DNA from: Roseateles noduli
Lineage (GTDB): Bacteria > Pseudomonadota > Gammaproteobacteria > Burkholderiales > Burkholderiaceae_C
DNA: 64,000 nucleotides
Assembly: GCA_002205125.1 (NCBI GenBank)
Contig: NIOE01000014.1
Span: 1 to 64,000 of the forward strand
Direction of reading: 5' to 3'
Numbering within the stretch: the stretch's first letter is position 1; every line of letters begins with the position of its first letter. Below the pieces are notes generated by a model, which saw nothing but the letters and a program-made list of their open reading frames with translations, ran no database searches and was not told where the DNA came from. The position numbers were made by a program, and so were the translations under genes. Below are positions 35,066 to 45,922 of the stretch, one piece after another.

Positions 35066-35658
35066 ATGCCCCACAGCCTCGCCGCGCCGGTCCACGCCGA
35101 ACTGATCATCAAGAAGAGCCGCTTCCTCGGCTGCGTGGAATCGGTGCCCGATCGCGCGGCGGCGCTGGCGCGGGTCGAGCAGCTGCGCGCCGAACACCCG
35201 GGCGCCGCCCACGTCTGCTGGGCGCTGATGGCCGGCGGCCAGTCCGCCGCCAACGACGACGGCGAGCCCGGCGGCACCGCCGGCCGGCCGATGCTGGAGG
35301 TGCTTCGACACCAGGATCTGGAAGGCGTGCTGGCGACGGTGGTGCGCTACTTCGGCGGCGTGAAGCTGGGCGCGGGCGGACTGGTGCGCGCCTACACCGA
35401 CGCGGTCGCGCAGGCGCTCCTCAAGGCCGACAAGGTGCCGGTGATCCGCCTGCGGACGCTGCGCTGCACCCTGCCCTATGCGCAGGAAGGCCTGCTGCGC
35501 CGGGAGGCCGAGAAGGCCGGGGCCCAACTGGTGGACGTGGCGCATGGGGCGCTGGTCGAGGTGACGCTGCGCTTGCCGGAGGGCGCCGCCGACGCCTTCA
35601 TCGCGCTGCTCAACGAGTCCGGGCAGGGCGGATCGGCTGGCTCAAGCCGGACGACTGA
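35066..35658 (+). pseudogene. YigZ/IMPACT family protein with 3' frameshift
   Basis: A YigZ-family (IMPACT N-terminal fold) protein of about 197 residues. The N-terminal domain shows IKKSRFLGCVESV, HVCWALM, NDDGEPGGTAGRPMLEVL and VVRYFGGVKLGAGGLVRAYT, all characteristic. The frame is intact to about 35628, where the natural ending GRIGWLKPDD-stop lies one base out of frame (stop TGA 35656-35658). A single missing nucleotide in GGGCAGGGC (about 35621-35630) explains this. Read literally, the frame runs on to 36100, overlapping argG by 331 bp with unrelated sequence. Either a recent mutation or a sequence error. GACAAT (35053-35058) lies 7 nt before the ATG (leaderless). Confidence 0.8.
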
Positions 35659-37110
<1,452 letters not shown>

Positions 37111-37119
37111 GGCTCCGCC

Positions 37120-37190
37120 GGGCCGGCCCTGACAGGGCCGGCAGGTTCCGGAAAGCAAAAAGCCGCTGATCGCTCAGCGGCTTTTTCTTT
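37120..37190. terminator. Double hairpin with rho-independent terminator after argG
   Basis: A 9-bp GC stem at 37122-37142 (loop GAC) is followed by a 13-bp stem at 37157-37169/37174-37186 with loop TCGC, flanked by A5 and T5 runs. The symmetric A and T runs make it work in both directions, ending argG and the convergent PEP-CTERM gene. Confidence 0.92.
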
Positions 37191-37224
37191 GGCTTTGCAG
37201 AGCCGGGGCCAAGCCCCGTCGGAC

Positions 37225-37899
37225 TCAGCTGCGGCGGCGGCGGGCGATGAAGCCCAGCGCACCCAGGCCGGCCAGCATCAGCGCGTAGCTGTGCGGTTCC
37301 GGCACGGCGGGCGCGATCGCGACGTTGACGTTGGAGCTCAGGAACTCCGCGCGCACGCCGGTGAAGTTGTAGGTCTGGTCGACCGTGTCGGTCACGATGA
37401 ACTGCAGCGTGTTGCGGCCGGCGAGGAAGCCGCTGGACGCCGAGAACGAGGTCCAGTCCGCGTAGCCGCGCTGGCCGGAGATCGTCGAGATCGCCACGCC
37501 GTTGAGCAGCAGCACGCCGTTGTTGTCCGCCGCCCAGTGGCCGCTGAACGAAGCGCTGCTGGCGTCGTAACCCGTCAGGTCGAAGTTCAGCGTCCAGGTG
37601 AAGGTGGAGCTGCTGGTCGGGCTGTAGTTGGTGTTCTGGTCGGCACCCGGGATCAGCCACGACGAGGACGTCGTGTTGGGCAGCCAGCTCGGGAACGGAT
37701 CCGCGTTGCCGTTGCTCACCACGCCGAAACCGGACAGGCCCGCGGCGTTGCCGGTGGCCGTGTACTTGTAGTTGGTGTCGGTGCTGCCGGTCGTCAGTCC
37801 GGCGCCGGTGTTCACCAGGCCCCCGATGGAAGCGGCGGCAGCCAGCCCGCTGAACAGCGTGGCGGCGGCGGCGATCGTGGTGCGTGCGAACAGCGTCAT
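37225..37899 (-). CDS. PEP-CTERM sorting-domain protein
   Basis: A 224-residue secreted protein. A signal peptide (MTLFARTTIAAAATLFSGLA) begins it, and the C terminus has the full PEP-CTERM tripartite signal: VPEPHSYALMLAGLGALGFI followed by ARRRRS. Exosortase would cut near PEP and move the protein to the surface. The middle part (SSSTFTWTLNFDLTGYDASS, HWAADNNGVLLLNG, AGRNTLQFIVTDT) resembles a carbohydrate-binding jelly-roll often seen in such proteins. No exosortase or EPS gene lies in the window; the nearest related gene is the CAAX-type protease at 25462. Confidence 0.92.
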   Translation of the reverse strand: MTLFARTTIAAAATLFSGLAAAASIGGLVNTGAGLTTGSTDTNYKYTATGNAAGLSGFGVVSNGNADPFPSWLPNTTSSSWLIPGADQNTNYSPTSSSTFTWTLNFDLTGYDASSASFSGHWAADNNGVLLLNGVAISTISGQRGYADWTSFSASSGFLAGRNTLQFIVTDTVDQTYNFTGVRAEFLSSNVNVAIAPAVPEPHSYALMLAGLGALGFIARRRRS

Positions 37900-38084
37900 G
37901 GTGAATCCCGGACAGAGGTAGGTCTTGTGGCGTCGATTGTCCCTAAACCTAGGGAGGCGCGGCCCCCCGTGGGCGCGGGGGGACACCACAGTCCGAAAGA
38001 GGGGTCGGGTGTTGCCCGGGCTGTCATTTCGCGCCAGAACGGCGCGTCTTCGCATCGGAAGGGCGCATCGCGCCCATTCACCGC

Positions 38085-39101
38085 TCAGGTCGCACCGACT
38101 TCGGGCGCGGGGTCGGCGGCCGGCGGCATCGTTGTCGACGGCGTCGCGAGCGGCTCGATCCGCGGCAGGTGACCCAGCTTGTCGGGATTGCGCTGCACAT
38201 AGATCGCGCTGATCCGCCCCGGCTCCGGCGCAGGCCGCAGCGCGACGGTCTGGATCGGCTCCCCGCTGGCGCCGTAGACGACGAAACCCGGCAGGCCGTT
38301 GACGCGCGCCGGGCGGATGCGCCAATCGCGGCTGGTCGGCATCTTCACGAAACCGACGAAGGTGCGCGCCACCAGCGCCCCGCCCTCCAGGGTCCGCACC
38401 GCCGACACCTTGCCGCCGCCATCGGCCAGCAGCACGACGTCGTCGGTCAGCACCTTGGCCAAGGCGTCGACGTCGAAGGACTGCAGCGCGCCCATGAAGG
38501 CCTGGAACAGGCGCTGGCGTTCCTCGTCCTCGACCTCGTGGCGCGCGTAGTCGGCCTTGACGTGCTGCCGCGCACGGCTCGCCAGTTGCCGGCAGGCCGC
38601 GGCGCTGCGGTCCAGCCGGCGCGCGATCTCGTCGAAGTCCAGCTCGAAGACCTCGTGCAGCAGGAAGGCAGCGCGCTCAAGCGGCGACAGGCGCTCCAGC
38701 GTCAGCATGAACGCCACCGACACGTCCTGCGCGAACTCCGCCTGCGTCTCCGGGCTGGGCGACCAGTCCCCGGATTCATCGACCAGCGGCTCGGGCAGCC
38801 AGGTGCCGACGTACTGCTCCCGCCGGACCGCCGCCGACTGCAGCCGGTCCAGGCAGAGGTTGGTCACCAGTCGCGACAGGAAGGCGCCCGAATGGCGCAC
38901 GGTCGATTCGTCGACGTCCGCCCAGCGCAACCAGGCGTCCTGGACGATGTCCTCGGCTTCCGCCCGCGAACCCAGCATCCGGTAGGCCAGCGCACGCAGC
39001 GACCGCGCGTGGTCGCGGTCGTAGCGCAACGCGCGCGCGGCGGGCGCCGGGTCGAGGGCCGGAGCGCCGGCGGGCGTGGTGTCGGAAGCGGTGTCGGTCA
39101 T
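38085..39101 (-). CDS. ECF41-group RNA polymerase sigma factor (SigJ-like)
   Basis: A 338-residue extracytoplasmic-function sigma factor. Region 2 (ALAYRMLGSRAEAEDIVQDA) and region 4 (LSPLERAAFLLHEVFELDFD, then AACRQLASRARQHV) are followed by a fused SnoaL/NTF2-like C-terminal domain with the group signatures YVGTWLPEPL in the linker, DGGGK near residue 240 and NPDKL near 315. In ECF41 factors this domain replaces an anti-sigma factor and controls activity. The usual neighbour, a carboxymuconolactone-decarboxylase or oxidoreductase gene, is missing here. A matching self-promoter lies upstream (39133-39159). Confidence 0.93.
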   Translation of the reverse strand: MTDTASDTTPAGAPALDPAPAARALRYDRDHARSLRALAYRMLGSRAEAEDIVQDAWLRWADVDESTVRHSGAFLSRLVTNLCLDRLQSAAVRREQYVGTWLPEPLVDESGDWSPSPETQAEFAQDVSVAFMLTLERLSPLERAAFLLHEVFELDFDEIARRLDRSAAACRQLASRARQHVKADYARHEVEDEERQRLFQAFMGALQSFDVDALAKVLTDDVVLLADGGGKVSAVRTLEGGALVARTFVGFVKMPTSRDWRIRPARVNGLPGFVVYGASGEPIQTVALRPAPEPGRISAIYVQRNPDKLGHLPRIEPLATPSTTMPPAADPAPEVGAT

Positions 39102-39116
39102 GGCGCGTCGTCCGGA

Positions 39117-39159
39117 GTCGTCTTGCCCACAAGACGACGCAGCCTACTCCGATGTGACA
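39117..39159 (-). promoter_or_regulatory. Putative ECF41-type promoter and hairpin of the sigma gene
   Basis: On the minus strand TGTCACA (39159-39153), a 16-nt spacer and CGTC (39136-39133) match the promoter motif that I recall for ECF41 sigma factors. A perfect 9-bp inverted repeat with 4-nt loop (39117-39125 with 39130-39138, CAAGACGAC type) overlaps the -10 and the expected start of transcription, 16 nt before the ATG. Autoregulation of the sigma gene is inferred. Confidence 0.55.
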
Positions 39160-39172
39160 ACGCGCCCGTCGT

Positions 39173-40216
39173 TCAGCGCCCCGCGCGCTCCAGCAGCATG
39201 GCGTCGCCGTAGCTGAAGAAGCGGTAGCGCTGCTCGATCGCGTGGCGGTAGAGCACCATGATCGGCTCGTAGCCGGCGAAGGCCGACACCAGCATCATCA
39301 GCGTGCTCTTGGGCAGGTGGAAGTTGGTCACCAGCCGGTCCACGACCTGGAAGTCGAAACCCGGCGTGATGAAGATGTCGGTCTCGCGCGCGCCGGCCTT
39401 CAGCCCGCCGCCCAGGGCCGCCGATTCCAGCGCGCGCAGCGTCGTCGTGCCCACGGCCGTGACCTTGCCGCCCGCCGCGCGGCAGCGCGCGATCGCGTCG
39501 ACGGTCCCGGCGGTGACCTGGAACCACTCACTGTGCATCTTGTGCTCGGCCAGCGATTCGACGCGGACCGGCTGGAAGGTGCCCGCGCCCACGTGCAGCG
39601 TCACGTGCGCCGTGCCGACGCCGCGTTCTGCCAGGCGCGCCAGGAGCGCCTCGTCGAAGTGCAGCGCCGCCGTCGGCGCGGCCACCGCGCCGGGCTCGCG
39701 CGCGAACACGGTCTGGTAGCGCCGCACATCGTCGGCCGAATCGCCGTGCTCGATGTAGGGCGGCAGCGGCACATGGCCGTGCTGCTCCAGCAGTTCGAAC
39801 GGATCGCCCGACAGGCGCAGGTGGAAGAGGCCGTCGTCCGGCCCGCAACGGCCGAGGACCTCCGCGTCGAACGCGTCGGCGAAGCGCACCACCGCGCCGG
39901 CCTTGGGGCTCTTGCTGGCGCGCATGTGGGCCCAGACCTCGCGGGTGCCGGGCAGCACGCGTTCGACCAGGGCCTCGACCGCGCCGCCGCTGGCCTTGGC
40001 GCCGTACAGGCGCGCCTTGATGACCTTGGTGTCGTTGAACACCAGCAGGTCGCCGGGATTGAGCAGGTCGGGCAGCTCGCGGAAGACGCGGTCGACGGGC
40101 GGATCGGTCCGGCCGTCGAGCAGGCGCGAGGCGCTGCGTTCGGCGGCGGGATGCTGGGCGATGAGGTCGGGAGGCAGAGCGAAATCGAAATCGCTCACCG
40201 AGAAGGTACGGGACAT
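39173..40216 (-). CDS. queA: tRNA preQ1 34 S-adenosylmethionine ribosyltransferase-isomerase
   Basis: A 347-residue QueA, which transfers the ribosyl part of S-adenosylmethionine onto preQ1 in tRNA to give epoxyqueuosine. It begins with [20 protein letters not shown] and shows [60 protein letters not shown] and [18 protein letters not shown], all typical. GAAAAT (minus strand, 40229-40224) lies 7 nt before the ATG without a ribosome site. It works one step after Tgt (32999-34126). Confidence 0.97.
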   Translation of the reverse strand: MSRTFSVSDFDFALPPDLIAQHPAAERSASRLLDGRTDPPVDRVFRELPDLLNPGDLLVFNDTKVIKARLYGAKASGGAVEALVERVLPGTREVWAHMRASKSPKAGAVVRFADAFDAEVLGRCGPDDGLFHLRLSGDPFELLEQHGHVPLPPYIEHGDSADDVRRYQTVFAREPGAVAAPTAALHFDEALLARLAERGVGTAHVTLHVGAGTFQPVRVESLAEHKMHSEWFQVTAGTVDAIARCRAAGGKVTAVGTTTLRALESAALGGGLKAGARETDIFITPGFDFQVVDRLVTNFHLPKSTLMMLVSAFAGYEPIMVLYRHAIEQRYRFFSYGDAMLLERAGR

Positions 40217-40250
40217 GCGGCCGATTTTCCCACTACTGCCGCGACCGCCC

Positions 40251-41018
40251 CTACTGCCAGCGCGCCCCCTGCTGCAGCAGCATCGCCAGCCGGCCGCTGC
40301 CCTGCAGGTCGCCCATGCCGCGGCTGAGCGCGGCGGCGAAATGCTCGCCGTCGGGCCGGGCTTTCGAGAACACCGTGTACAGCGGGATCTCCGAGACCGC
40401 GGGCTCCAGCCACACCAGCTGGCCGGCCGCGGCGCGCAGATGGGTTTCCAGGAGATGGGCGCCGACGCCCTTGTCGATCAGTGCCAGATCGACGCGTCCG
40501 GCCAGCAGCTTGCGCAGGTTGGCGAGGTCGTCGACGGCGCCTTCGACCGGCAGGTTCGCCGCCTCGAAACGGGGCGGGTTCGCATAGCCGTTGACCACGC
40601 CGATGCGCAGATCGCGCAGCGCGGCGAGATCGTCGATGCGGCGCCGGCGATCCGCGCGGGCCATGAAGCCGACCTGGTTGAGGATGCCCAGCGGCTGGGG
40701 GAAACGCATCGTGCGTTCGCGCTCGACCGAGCGCCACGCGCCGATCACGCCGTCGTGGTCGCCGCGCTGGAACTCGAGCAGCGCCCGCGCCCAGGGGCGG
40801 AAGGTGAGCGTCATCGAGCGCCCCGCCTGATGCAGCGCGGCACGGGTGATCTCGCAGGCGACGCCGCCGCCGGGCAGCGCGCTGCCGGTGTAGGGCGGGA
40901 ATTCGGTGGCGACCATCCGCACCGGCGCATCGGCGGCGCGGGCCGGCTTCGCACCCAGCACCGACAGCGCCGGCGCGGCGGCGGCCAGCCAGACGAGGCT
41001 CTCGCGGCGGGAGGTCAT
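40251..41018 (-). CDS. Periplasmic SBP_bac_3 solute-binding protein, possible Tat substrate
   Basis: A 255-residue secreted protein. The ATG at 41018 begins [20 protein letters not shown], a signal with a twin-arginine-like SRRESL, cleaved near ARA-AD. The mature protein is a family 3 binding protein ([20 protein letters not shown], then [36 protein letters not shown]). It carries [18 protein letters not shown], nearly the same as [18 protein letters not shown] in the protein at 61412, showing that the two are paralogues. No transporter genes are adjacent. Confidence 0.85.
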   Translation of the reverse strand: MTSRRESLVWLAAAAPALSVLGAKPARAADAPVRMVATEFPPYTGSALPGGGVACEITRAALHQAGRSMTLTFRPWARALLEFQRGDHDGVIGAWRSVERERTMRFPQPLGILNQVGFMARADRRRRIDDLAALRDLRIGVVNGYANPPRFEAANLPVEGAVDDLANLRKLLAGRVDLALIDKGVGAHLLETHLRAAAGQLVWLEPAVSEIPLYTVFSKARPDGEHFAAALSRGMGDLQGSGRLAMLLQQGARWQ

Positions 41019-41153
41019 GGGCGATCGGGGCGACAGGATGCCGGAATGGCGGTCGACACAGCCTAGCAGCCGACCGTGTCCGGAGGCGCCCCGCCGACCC
41101 GGGGGAAATGCCCGGTCGCCCGGCCTGAACCGGCAATCGGTCACGCCGGCCCA

Positions 41154-41192
41154 TGAAAAAAGCCGGCCGGGTCTCGCGACACCGGCCGGCTT
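41154..41192 (-). terminator. Rho-independent terminator of the Ycf48-like gene
   Basis: On the minus strand an 11-bp stem (41192-41182 with 41170-41160, AAGCCGGCCGG) with an 11-nt loop is followed by a run of six T. It sits 19 nt after the stop codon of the repeat lipoprotein. Confidence 0.9.
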
Positions 41193-41210
41193 CCAACGCC
41201 TTCGGCCCGT

Positions 41211-43592
41211 TTACTGGCCGCCGGTGCCGGTGGCCAGCAGCGTGCCGCTGGCGCCCGAGATCCAGCCCGTGCGCGCATCCAGGAACTGCACCTGAGACAG
41301 CGAGCGCTGCGTGCCGGACACCTGCGAGCGCCAGGTCTTGCCGCCGTCGACGGTCAACAGGATCGTGCCCGCATCGCCGACCGCCCAGCCGCGCTGCGCA
41401 TCCAGGAAGCGGATGCCGCGCAGCGCGGGTCCGGAGAGGCCGGTGCCGGCCGCCTGCCAGGACACGCCCAGATCGATCGAGGACATCAGCAGTCCGCCGT
41501 CGCCGACGACCCACAGGGTCGACGCGTCGCTGAAGGCCAGCTGGCGCAACGACGAGGACGTGCCGGTGAAGCGGCCGGTCCAGGTCTTGCCGCCGTCGGC
41601 GCTCACCGCGACGCGACCGCCGTCCCCGACCATCACGCCGTTCTTGCCGCTGAACTTGATGTCGTTGTAGCCCACGTCCAGCTTGGACTGTTCCGTCCAG
41701 GTCTTGCCGCCGTCCGTCGTCGACATCACCGTCGACGTCATCGGGTAGACCCAGGACACCGAGGTCGTGACCGCGAAGCCGTTGGCGGCGTCGGTGAAGT
41801 GGAAGGCGCTCACCACCCGGTTGGCCGGCATCAGCGGCGTCAGCCACTTGGTGCCGCCGTCCTCGGTCATGTAGACGCGACCGTCGCCCGCCAGCAGCCA
41901 GCCGGTCTTGGCATCGATGAACTGGAAGCGGCTGGCGATCGTCGAACTGGCCTGCGGCGCCAGACCGGTCAGCTTCGCCGTCCAGTCCAGGCCGCCGTTG
42001 ACCGTCTCCATCAGGTCGCCGCCGTACGTCAGCGCGAGCCCGCGCTTGCCCTCGAAGAACCAGAAGGCCGTCAGCGTCTTGGCCGCCGCATCCGGATCCG
42101 GACCCGCGACGCGCTTCCAGGTCTGCAGGCCGTCGCTGCTCAGCAACGTGGCGCCGTTGTAGCCGCTCGTCGCCAGCCAGGTCTGGTCGCCGATGCGGCT
42201 CAGGCGGTAGTTGTAGGTCGCTTCCGGCAGCCCCTTCACGCGCGTCCAGCTCGCGCCGGCGTCGGCCGACACTTCATAGACGGTGACCCCGGTGCCGTTC
42301 TCGTAGTACTGGCGCAACCAGTTGCCCTCCGCCAGCATCGAGTAATAGAGGCCGGCATTCGATCCGCCGGGCACGAAGCTCAGCGCGGCCCAGGTGCGTC
42401 CGCCGTCCTGGGTGCGATACAGCATGCCGTTGTAGGCGAGCGCGCCCACCACCCCGTCGAGCATCTGGATCGACCCCGAGAACGGCCAGTAGTTCGAGGG
42501 CAGTCCCTGCGCGTCGAAGCTCGCCCAGGTCACGCCGCCGTCCGTGCTGAGACGGAAGCGCTGCACGTAGGTGGTGCCCGTGGCCGGCACGTAGGTCTCG
42601 GTGTAGCTGCGCACCTGGACCGTCTTGCCCCAGGTCTGCACGACCGGCTGACGGTCCGTCGCGTCCAGGGTCAGCGCGGTGACCAGCGTCTTGCCGAAGT
42701 CCGTCGAACGACGCAGCGCCAGACCCTCCATCACCCACACCGTGCCGTCGCTGGCGAGCTGAGGTTCGTTCTGGAAACTCTGCTCGACCCAGGTCGCGCC
42801 GCCGTCCGCCGTCGCGCGCAGGCGGTAGCCGTCGACCAGCGCCAAGGTGTTCGCGCCGGCCAGCTGGAGTTTGGGCGAGTAGGACTGGGCCGTGCCGACC
42901 GGCTGCAGCGTCCAGTGAGCGCCGCCGTCCGTGGTGCGCAGCAACGCGCCGAAGTCGCCGACGATCCAGCCGTTCTTCGCGTCGGCGAAGCGCACGCTGT
43001 TCAGGCGGGTCGTCACGCCGCTGGCGACCTTGGTCCAGGTCTGTCCGCCGTCGACGGTGCGCAGGATCTCGCCGGCATCGCCCACCGACCAGCCGGTGTT
43101 GACATCCAGGAAGCGCAGATCGTTCTGCGTGGTGCCGGTCGGACGCGGCGCCTGCCAGCACCAGCCGGCGTTGTCGGCGGCCGTGCAGTTCAGGCCCAGG
43201 ACGTGGGCGCGGTTGAGCACCGTCACCGTCCACTTGACCTCCTTGGAGGCGCCTGCGGCGTTCGAGACTTTCAGCGTCACCTGGTAGTCGCCGACCTTGG
43301 CGAAGTCATGCTTCGGACTGGCGTCCGTGCTGGTGCTGCCGTCGCCGAAGGTCCAGGCGAAGGTCAGCCCCGTGGTCGCGGCGGCGTTGCTGGTGAACGC
43401 GGTGGCCGAGGTGACGTCGGTGGTCGCGGACGCGGCGATCGCCAGGTTGTCCGGAATCGCCACGCCCTGCACCGGCGGGGGCGGCGGAGGCGGGGCCGGG
43501 GCGTCGTCGCCGCCGCCGCCGCAGGCGCTCAGCAGCGCGGCGCTGATCAGCACGCCGGCCCAGCCGGCGCGCATGCGTTCATTCATGCTCAT
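41211..43592 (-). CDS. Ycf48/HCF136-like repeat lipoprotein with PKD domain
   Basis: A 793-residue lipoprotein. The ATG has a strong ribosome site (GGGAGGATTCC); the lipobox is LLSAC near residue 25, followed by GGGG and a proline run. Residues about 50-135 form a PKD domain (FAWTFGDGSTSTDASPKHDF). The rest is built of sialidase-like/photosystem-II-stability-factor repeats marked by DGG(Q/R/K)TW and GW(S/I/L/A)VGD(A/F)G, for example TVDGGQTWTKVASG and GWAVGDAGTILLTVDGGKTW, folding as beta-propellers. Function outside photosynthesis is unknown; a surface or periplasmic scaffold is likely. It is divergent from recG. Confidence 0.88.
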   Translation of the reverse strand: MSMNERMRAGWAGVLISAALLSACGGGGDDAPAPPPPPPPVQGVAIPDNLAIAASATTDVTSATAFTSNAAATTGLTFAWTFGDGSTSTDASPKHDFAKVGDYQVTLKVSNAAGASKEVKWTVTVLNRAHVLGLNCTAADNAGWCWQAPRPTGTTQNDLRFLDVNTGWSVGDAGEILRTVDGGQTWTKVASGVTTRLNSVRFADAKNGWIVGDFGALLRTTDGGAHWTLQPVGTAQSYSPKLQLAGANTLALVDGYRLRATADGGATWVEQSFQNEPQLASDGTVWVMEGLALRRSTDFGKTLVTALTLDATDRQPVVQTWGKTVQVRSYTETYVPATGTTYVQRFRLSTDGGVTWASFDAQGLPSNYWPFSGSIQMLDGVVGALAYNGMLYRTQDGGRTWAALSFVPGGSNAGLYYSMLAEGNWLRQYYENGTGVTVYEVSADAGASWTRVKGLPEATYNYRLSRIGDQTWLATSGYNGATLLSSDGLQTWKRVAGPDPDAAAKTLTAFWFFEGKRGLALTYGGDLMETVNGGLDWTAKLTGLAPQASSTIASRFQFIDAKTGWLLAGDGRVYMTEDGGTKWLTPLMPANRVVSAFHFTDAANGFAVTTSVSWVYPMTSTVMSTTDGGKTWTEQSKLDVGYNDIKFSGKNGVMVGDGGRVAVSADGGKTWTGRFTGTSSSLRQLAFSDASTLWVVGDGGLLMSSIDLGVSWQAAGTGLSGPALRGIRFLDAQRGWAVGDAGTILLTVDGGKTWRSQVSGTQRSLSQVQFLDARTGWISGASGTLLATGTGGQ

Positions 43593-43719
43593 GGAATCCT
43601 CCCGATGTTTCAATTTGTTTGCTTTTTTAGCGGGCGGATTCTGCACCAGCTTCACGCGATCTGAACGCCGCCTCATCTCGCCCGAACGGGGGATCGCCCC
43701 GAGGCAGAATCTCGTCCAC

Positions 43720-45873
43720 ATGACTCAGGCCAGCACCGCTCCAACGCCACCGCCGTCGCCCGCCAAGGCGGGTCGCCCGGGCTCGGGATCGGGCCCGGAT
43801 GCGGCACCGGCCAAGTCCGCGCCGCAGAAGGCGATGGAGAAGATGGGGCTGACGCGCGACATCGACCTCGCGCTGCACCTGCCGCTGCGCTACGAGGACG
43901 AGACCACCCTCACGCCACTGGACCGCGCCCACGACGGCGACACGCTCCAGTGCGAGGGCGAGGTGATCGAATGCCGCATCGAGATCCGCGGCCGCCGCCA
44001 GCTGCTGGTCAAGCTGCGCGACGACGACGGCGCGCTGCTGACGCTGCGCTTCCTCCACTTCTATCCCGCGCATCAGAAGACGATGGCGGTGGGCCATCGC
44101 GTGCGTGTGCGCGGCGAGATCCGCGTCGGCTTCTTCGGCCGCGAGATGGTCCATCCGAACTTCCGCAAGGTCGACGCGGACACGCCGCTGTCGACCTCGC
44201 TCACGCCGGTCTATCCGACCAGCGCGCAGCTGCCGCAGGCCTACCTGCGCAAGGCGGTCGCCTCCGCGTTGCGCAGAGCGCCGCTGGACGAAGTGCTGCC
44301 GCTCGCGCTGGTGCCCAAGGGCCTGCCCGCGTTGCGCGACGCGCTCAACTTCCTGCACCACCCGCCGCCGTCGGCCGGTCTGTCCACGCTCGAGGACCAC
44401 ACGCATCCGGCCTGGCAGCGGCTCAAGTTCGAGGAGCTGCTCGCCCAGCAGCTCAGCCAGCAGCGCGCCCAGCGCGAGCGCGCCCATCTGCGCGCCCCGG
44501 CGCTGCGCGGCGCGCCCGGCGGGCTGCATGAGCGGCTGCTGGCCGCCCTGCCCTTCGCGCTGACCGGCGCCCAGCACCGCGTGGCCGAGGAGATCGCGGC
44601 GGACCTCGCCAGACCGCAGCCCATGCACCGGCTGCTGCAGGGCGACGTGGGCTCCGGCAAGACGGTGGTGGCCGCGCTGGCCGCCGCCGTGGCCATCGAT
44701 GCCGGCTGGCAGTGCGTGCTGATGGCGCCCACCGAGATCCTGGCCGAACAGCATTTCCGCAAGCTCATCGGCTGGCTGGAACCGCTGGGCATCCGCGTCG
44801 CGTGGATCACCGGCAGCGTGAAAGGCAAGGCGCGGCAGAAAATGCTGGACGCGGCCGCCTCGGGCGAGGCCACGCTGATCGTCGGCACGCACGCGGTGAT
44901 CGAGGACAAGGTGCGCTTCCACCGCCTCGGGCTGGCGATCATCGATGAGCAGCACCGCTTCGGCGTCGCGCAGCGCCTGGCGTTGCGCAAGAAGCTCGCG
45001 GACGAGGCCGCCGGGGCCGCTGGAACCGCCGAGGCGGGTTCAGGCCCGCTCGAACCTCACCTGCTAATGATGAGCGCCACGCCGATCCCGCGCACGCTGG
45101 CGATGACCTACTTCGCCGACCTGGACGTGTCGACCATCGACGAGCTGCCGCCGGGTCGCAGCCCCATCGTCACCCGCGTCTTCGCGGACGGCCGGCGAGA
45201 CGACGTGATCGAGAAGATCTCGGCCGCCGTCGAGGACGGGCGGCAGGTCTACTGGGTCTGCCCGCTGATCGAGGAGTCCGAGGCGCTGGACCTCAAGAAC
45301 GCCACGGAGACGCACGCCGAGCTCGGTGCCGCGCTGCCGGGCAAGATGGTCGGGCTGCTGCACGGCCGGATGCCGGCGGCGGAGAAGGCGGCGGTGATGT
45401 CGCAGTTCACGGCCGGGCAGATGCAGATCCTGGTCGCGACGACCGTCATCGAGGTCGGCGTCGACGTGCCCAACGCCAGCGTCATGGTGATCGAGCACGC
45501 GGAGCGTTTCGGCCTCTCGCAGCTGCACCAGCTGCGCGGACGCGTCGGGCGGGGCTCGGTCGCCAGCGTGTGCGTGCTGATCTACACCGGGCCGCTGTCG
45601 GACACCGGCAAGTCGCGCCTGCGCGCGATGGCGGAGACCACCGACGGCTTCGAGATCGCGCGGCGCGACCTGGACATCCGCGGACCGGGGGAATTCATGG
45701 GCGCGCGCCAGAGCGGCGCGCAGCTGCTGCGCTTTGCCGACCTGCAGGAAGACGCGCCGCTGCTGAGCGCGGCGCGGGCGCTGGCGCCGCGGCTGCTCGA
45801 CGAACAGCCGCGCGCCGCGCAGCTGCAGGTCGAGCGCTGGCTCGGCCACAAGACCGAGTACCTCAAGGCCTGA
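43720..45873 (+). CDS. recG: ATP-dependent DNA helicase RecG
   Basis: A 717-residue branch-migration helicase that remodels stalled forks and Holliday junctions. The N-terminal wedge/OB domain (GEVIECRIEIRGRRQLLVKL) precedes the helicase core with Walker A GDVGSGKT, APTEILAEQH, DEQH (IIDEQHRFGV), SATPIPRTLAM, ATTVIEVGVDVPNASVMVIE and the QLHQLRGRVGRG motif VI. The C terminus has GPGEFMGARQSG. The start at 43720 leaves a 35-residue Pro/Ala/Ser-rich leader. A Gly/Ala-rich insert (about residues 429-445) lies between motifs II and III. CAGAAT (43705-43710) is a possible -10. Confidence 0.96.
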   Translation: MTQASTAPTPPPSPAKAGRPGSGSGPDAAPAKSAPQKAMEKMGLTRDIDLALHLPLRYEDETTLTPLDRAHDGDTLQCEGEVIECRIEIRGRRQLLVKLRDDDGALLTLRFLHFYPAHQKTMAVGHRVRVRGEIRVGFFGREMVHPNFRKVDADTPLSTSLTPVYPTSAQLPQAYLRKAVASALRRAPLDEVLPLALVPKGLPALRDALNFLHHPPPSAGLSTLEDHTHPAWQRLKFEELLAQQLSQQRAQRERAHLRAPALRGAPGGLHERLLAALPFALTGAQHRVAEEIAADLARPQPMHRLLQGDVGSGKTVVAALAAAVAIDAGWQCVLMAPTEILAEQHFRKLIGWLEPLGIRVAWITGSVKGKARQKMLDAAASGEATLIVGTHAVIEDKVRFHRLGLAIIDEQHRFGVAQRLALRKKLADEAAGAAGTAEAGSGPLEPHLLMMSATPIPRTLAMTYFADLDVSTIDELPPGRSPIVTRVFADGRRDDVIEKISAAVEDGRQVYWVCPLIEESEALDLKNATETHAELGAALPGKMVGLLHGRMPAAEKAAVMSQFTAGQMQILVATTVIEVGVDVPNASVMVIEHAERFGLSQLHQLRGRVGRGSVASVCVLIYTGPLSDTGKSRLRAMAETTDGFEIARRDLDIRGPGEFMGARQSGAQLLRFADLQEDAPLLSAARALAPRLLDEQPRAAQLQVERWLGHKTEYLKA

Positions 45874-45922
45874 CCCCTGGCGCCGGGCCGCGTTGCGCGA
45901 GGCCCGACTGCCCGGGGTGAGA

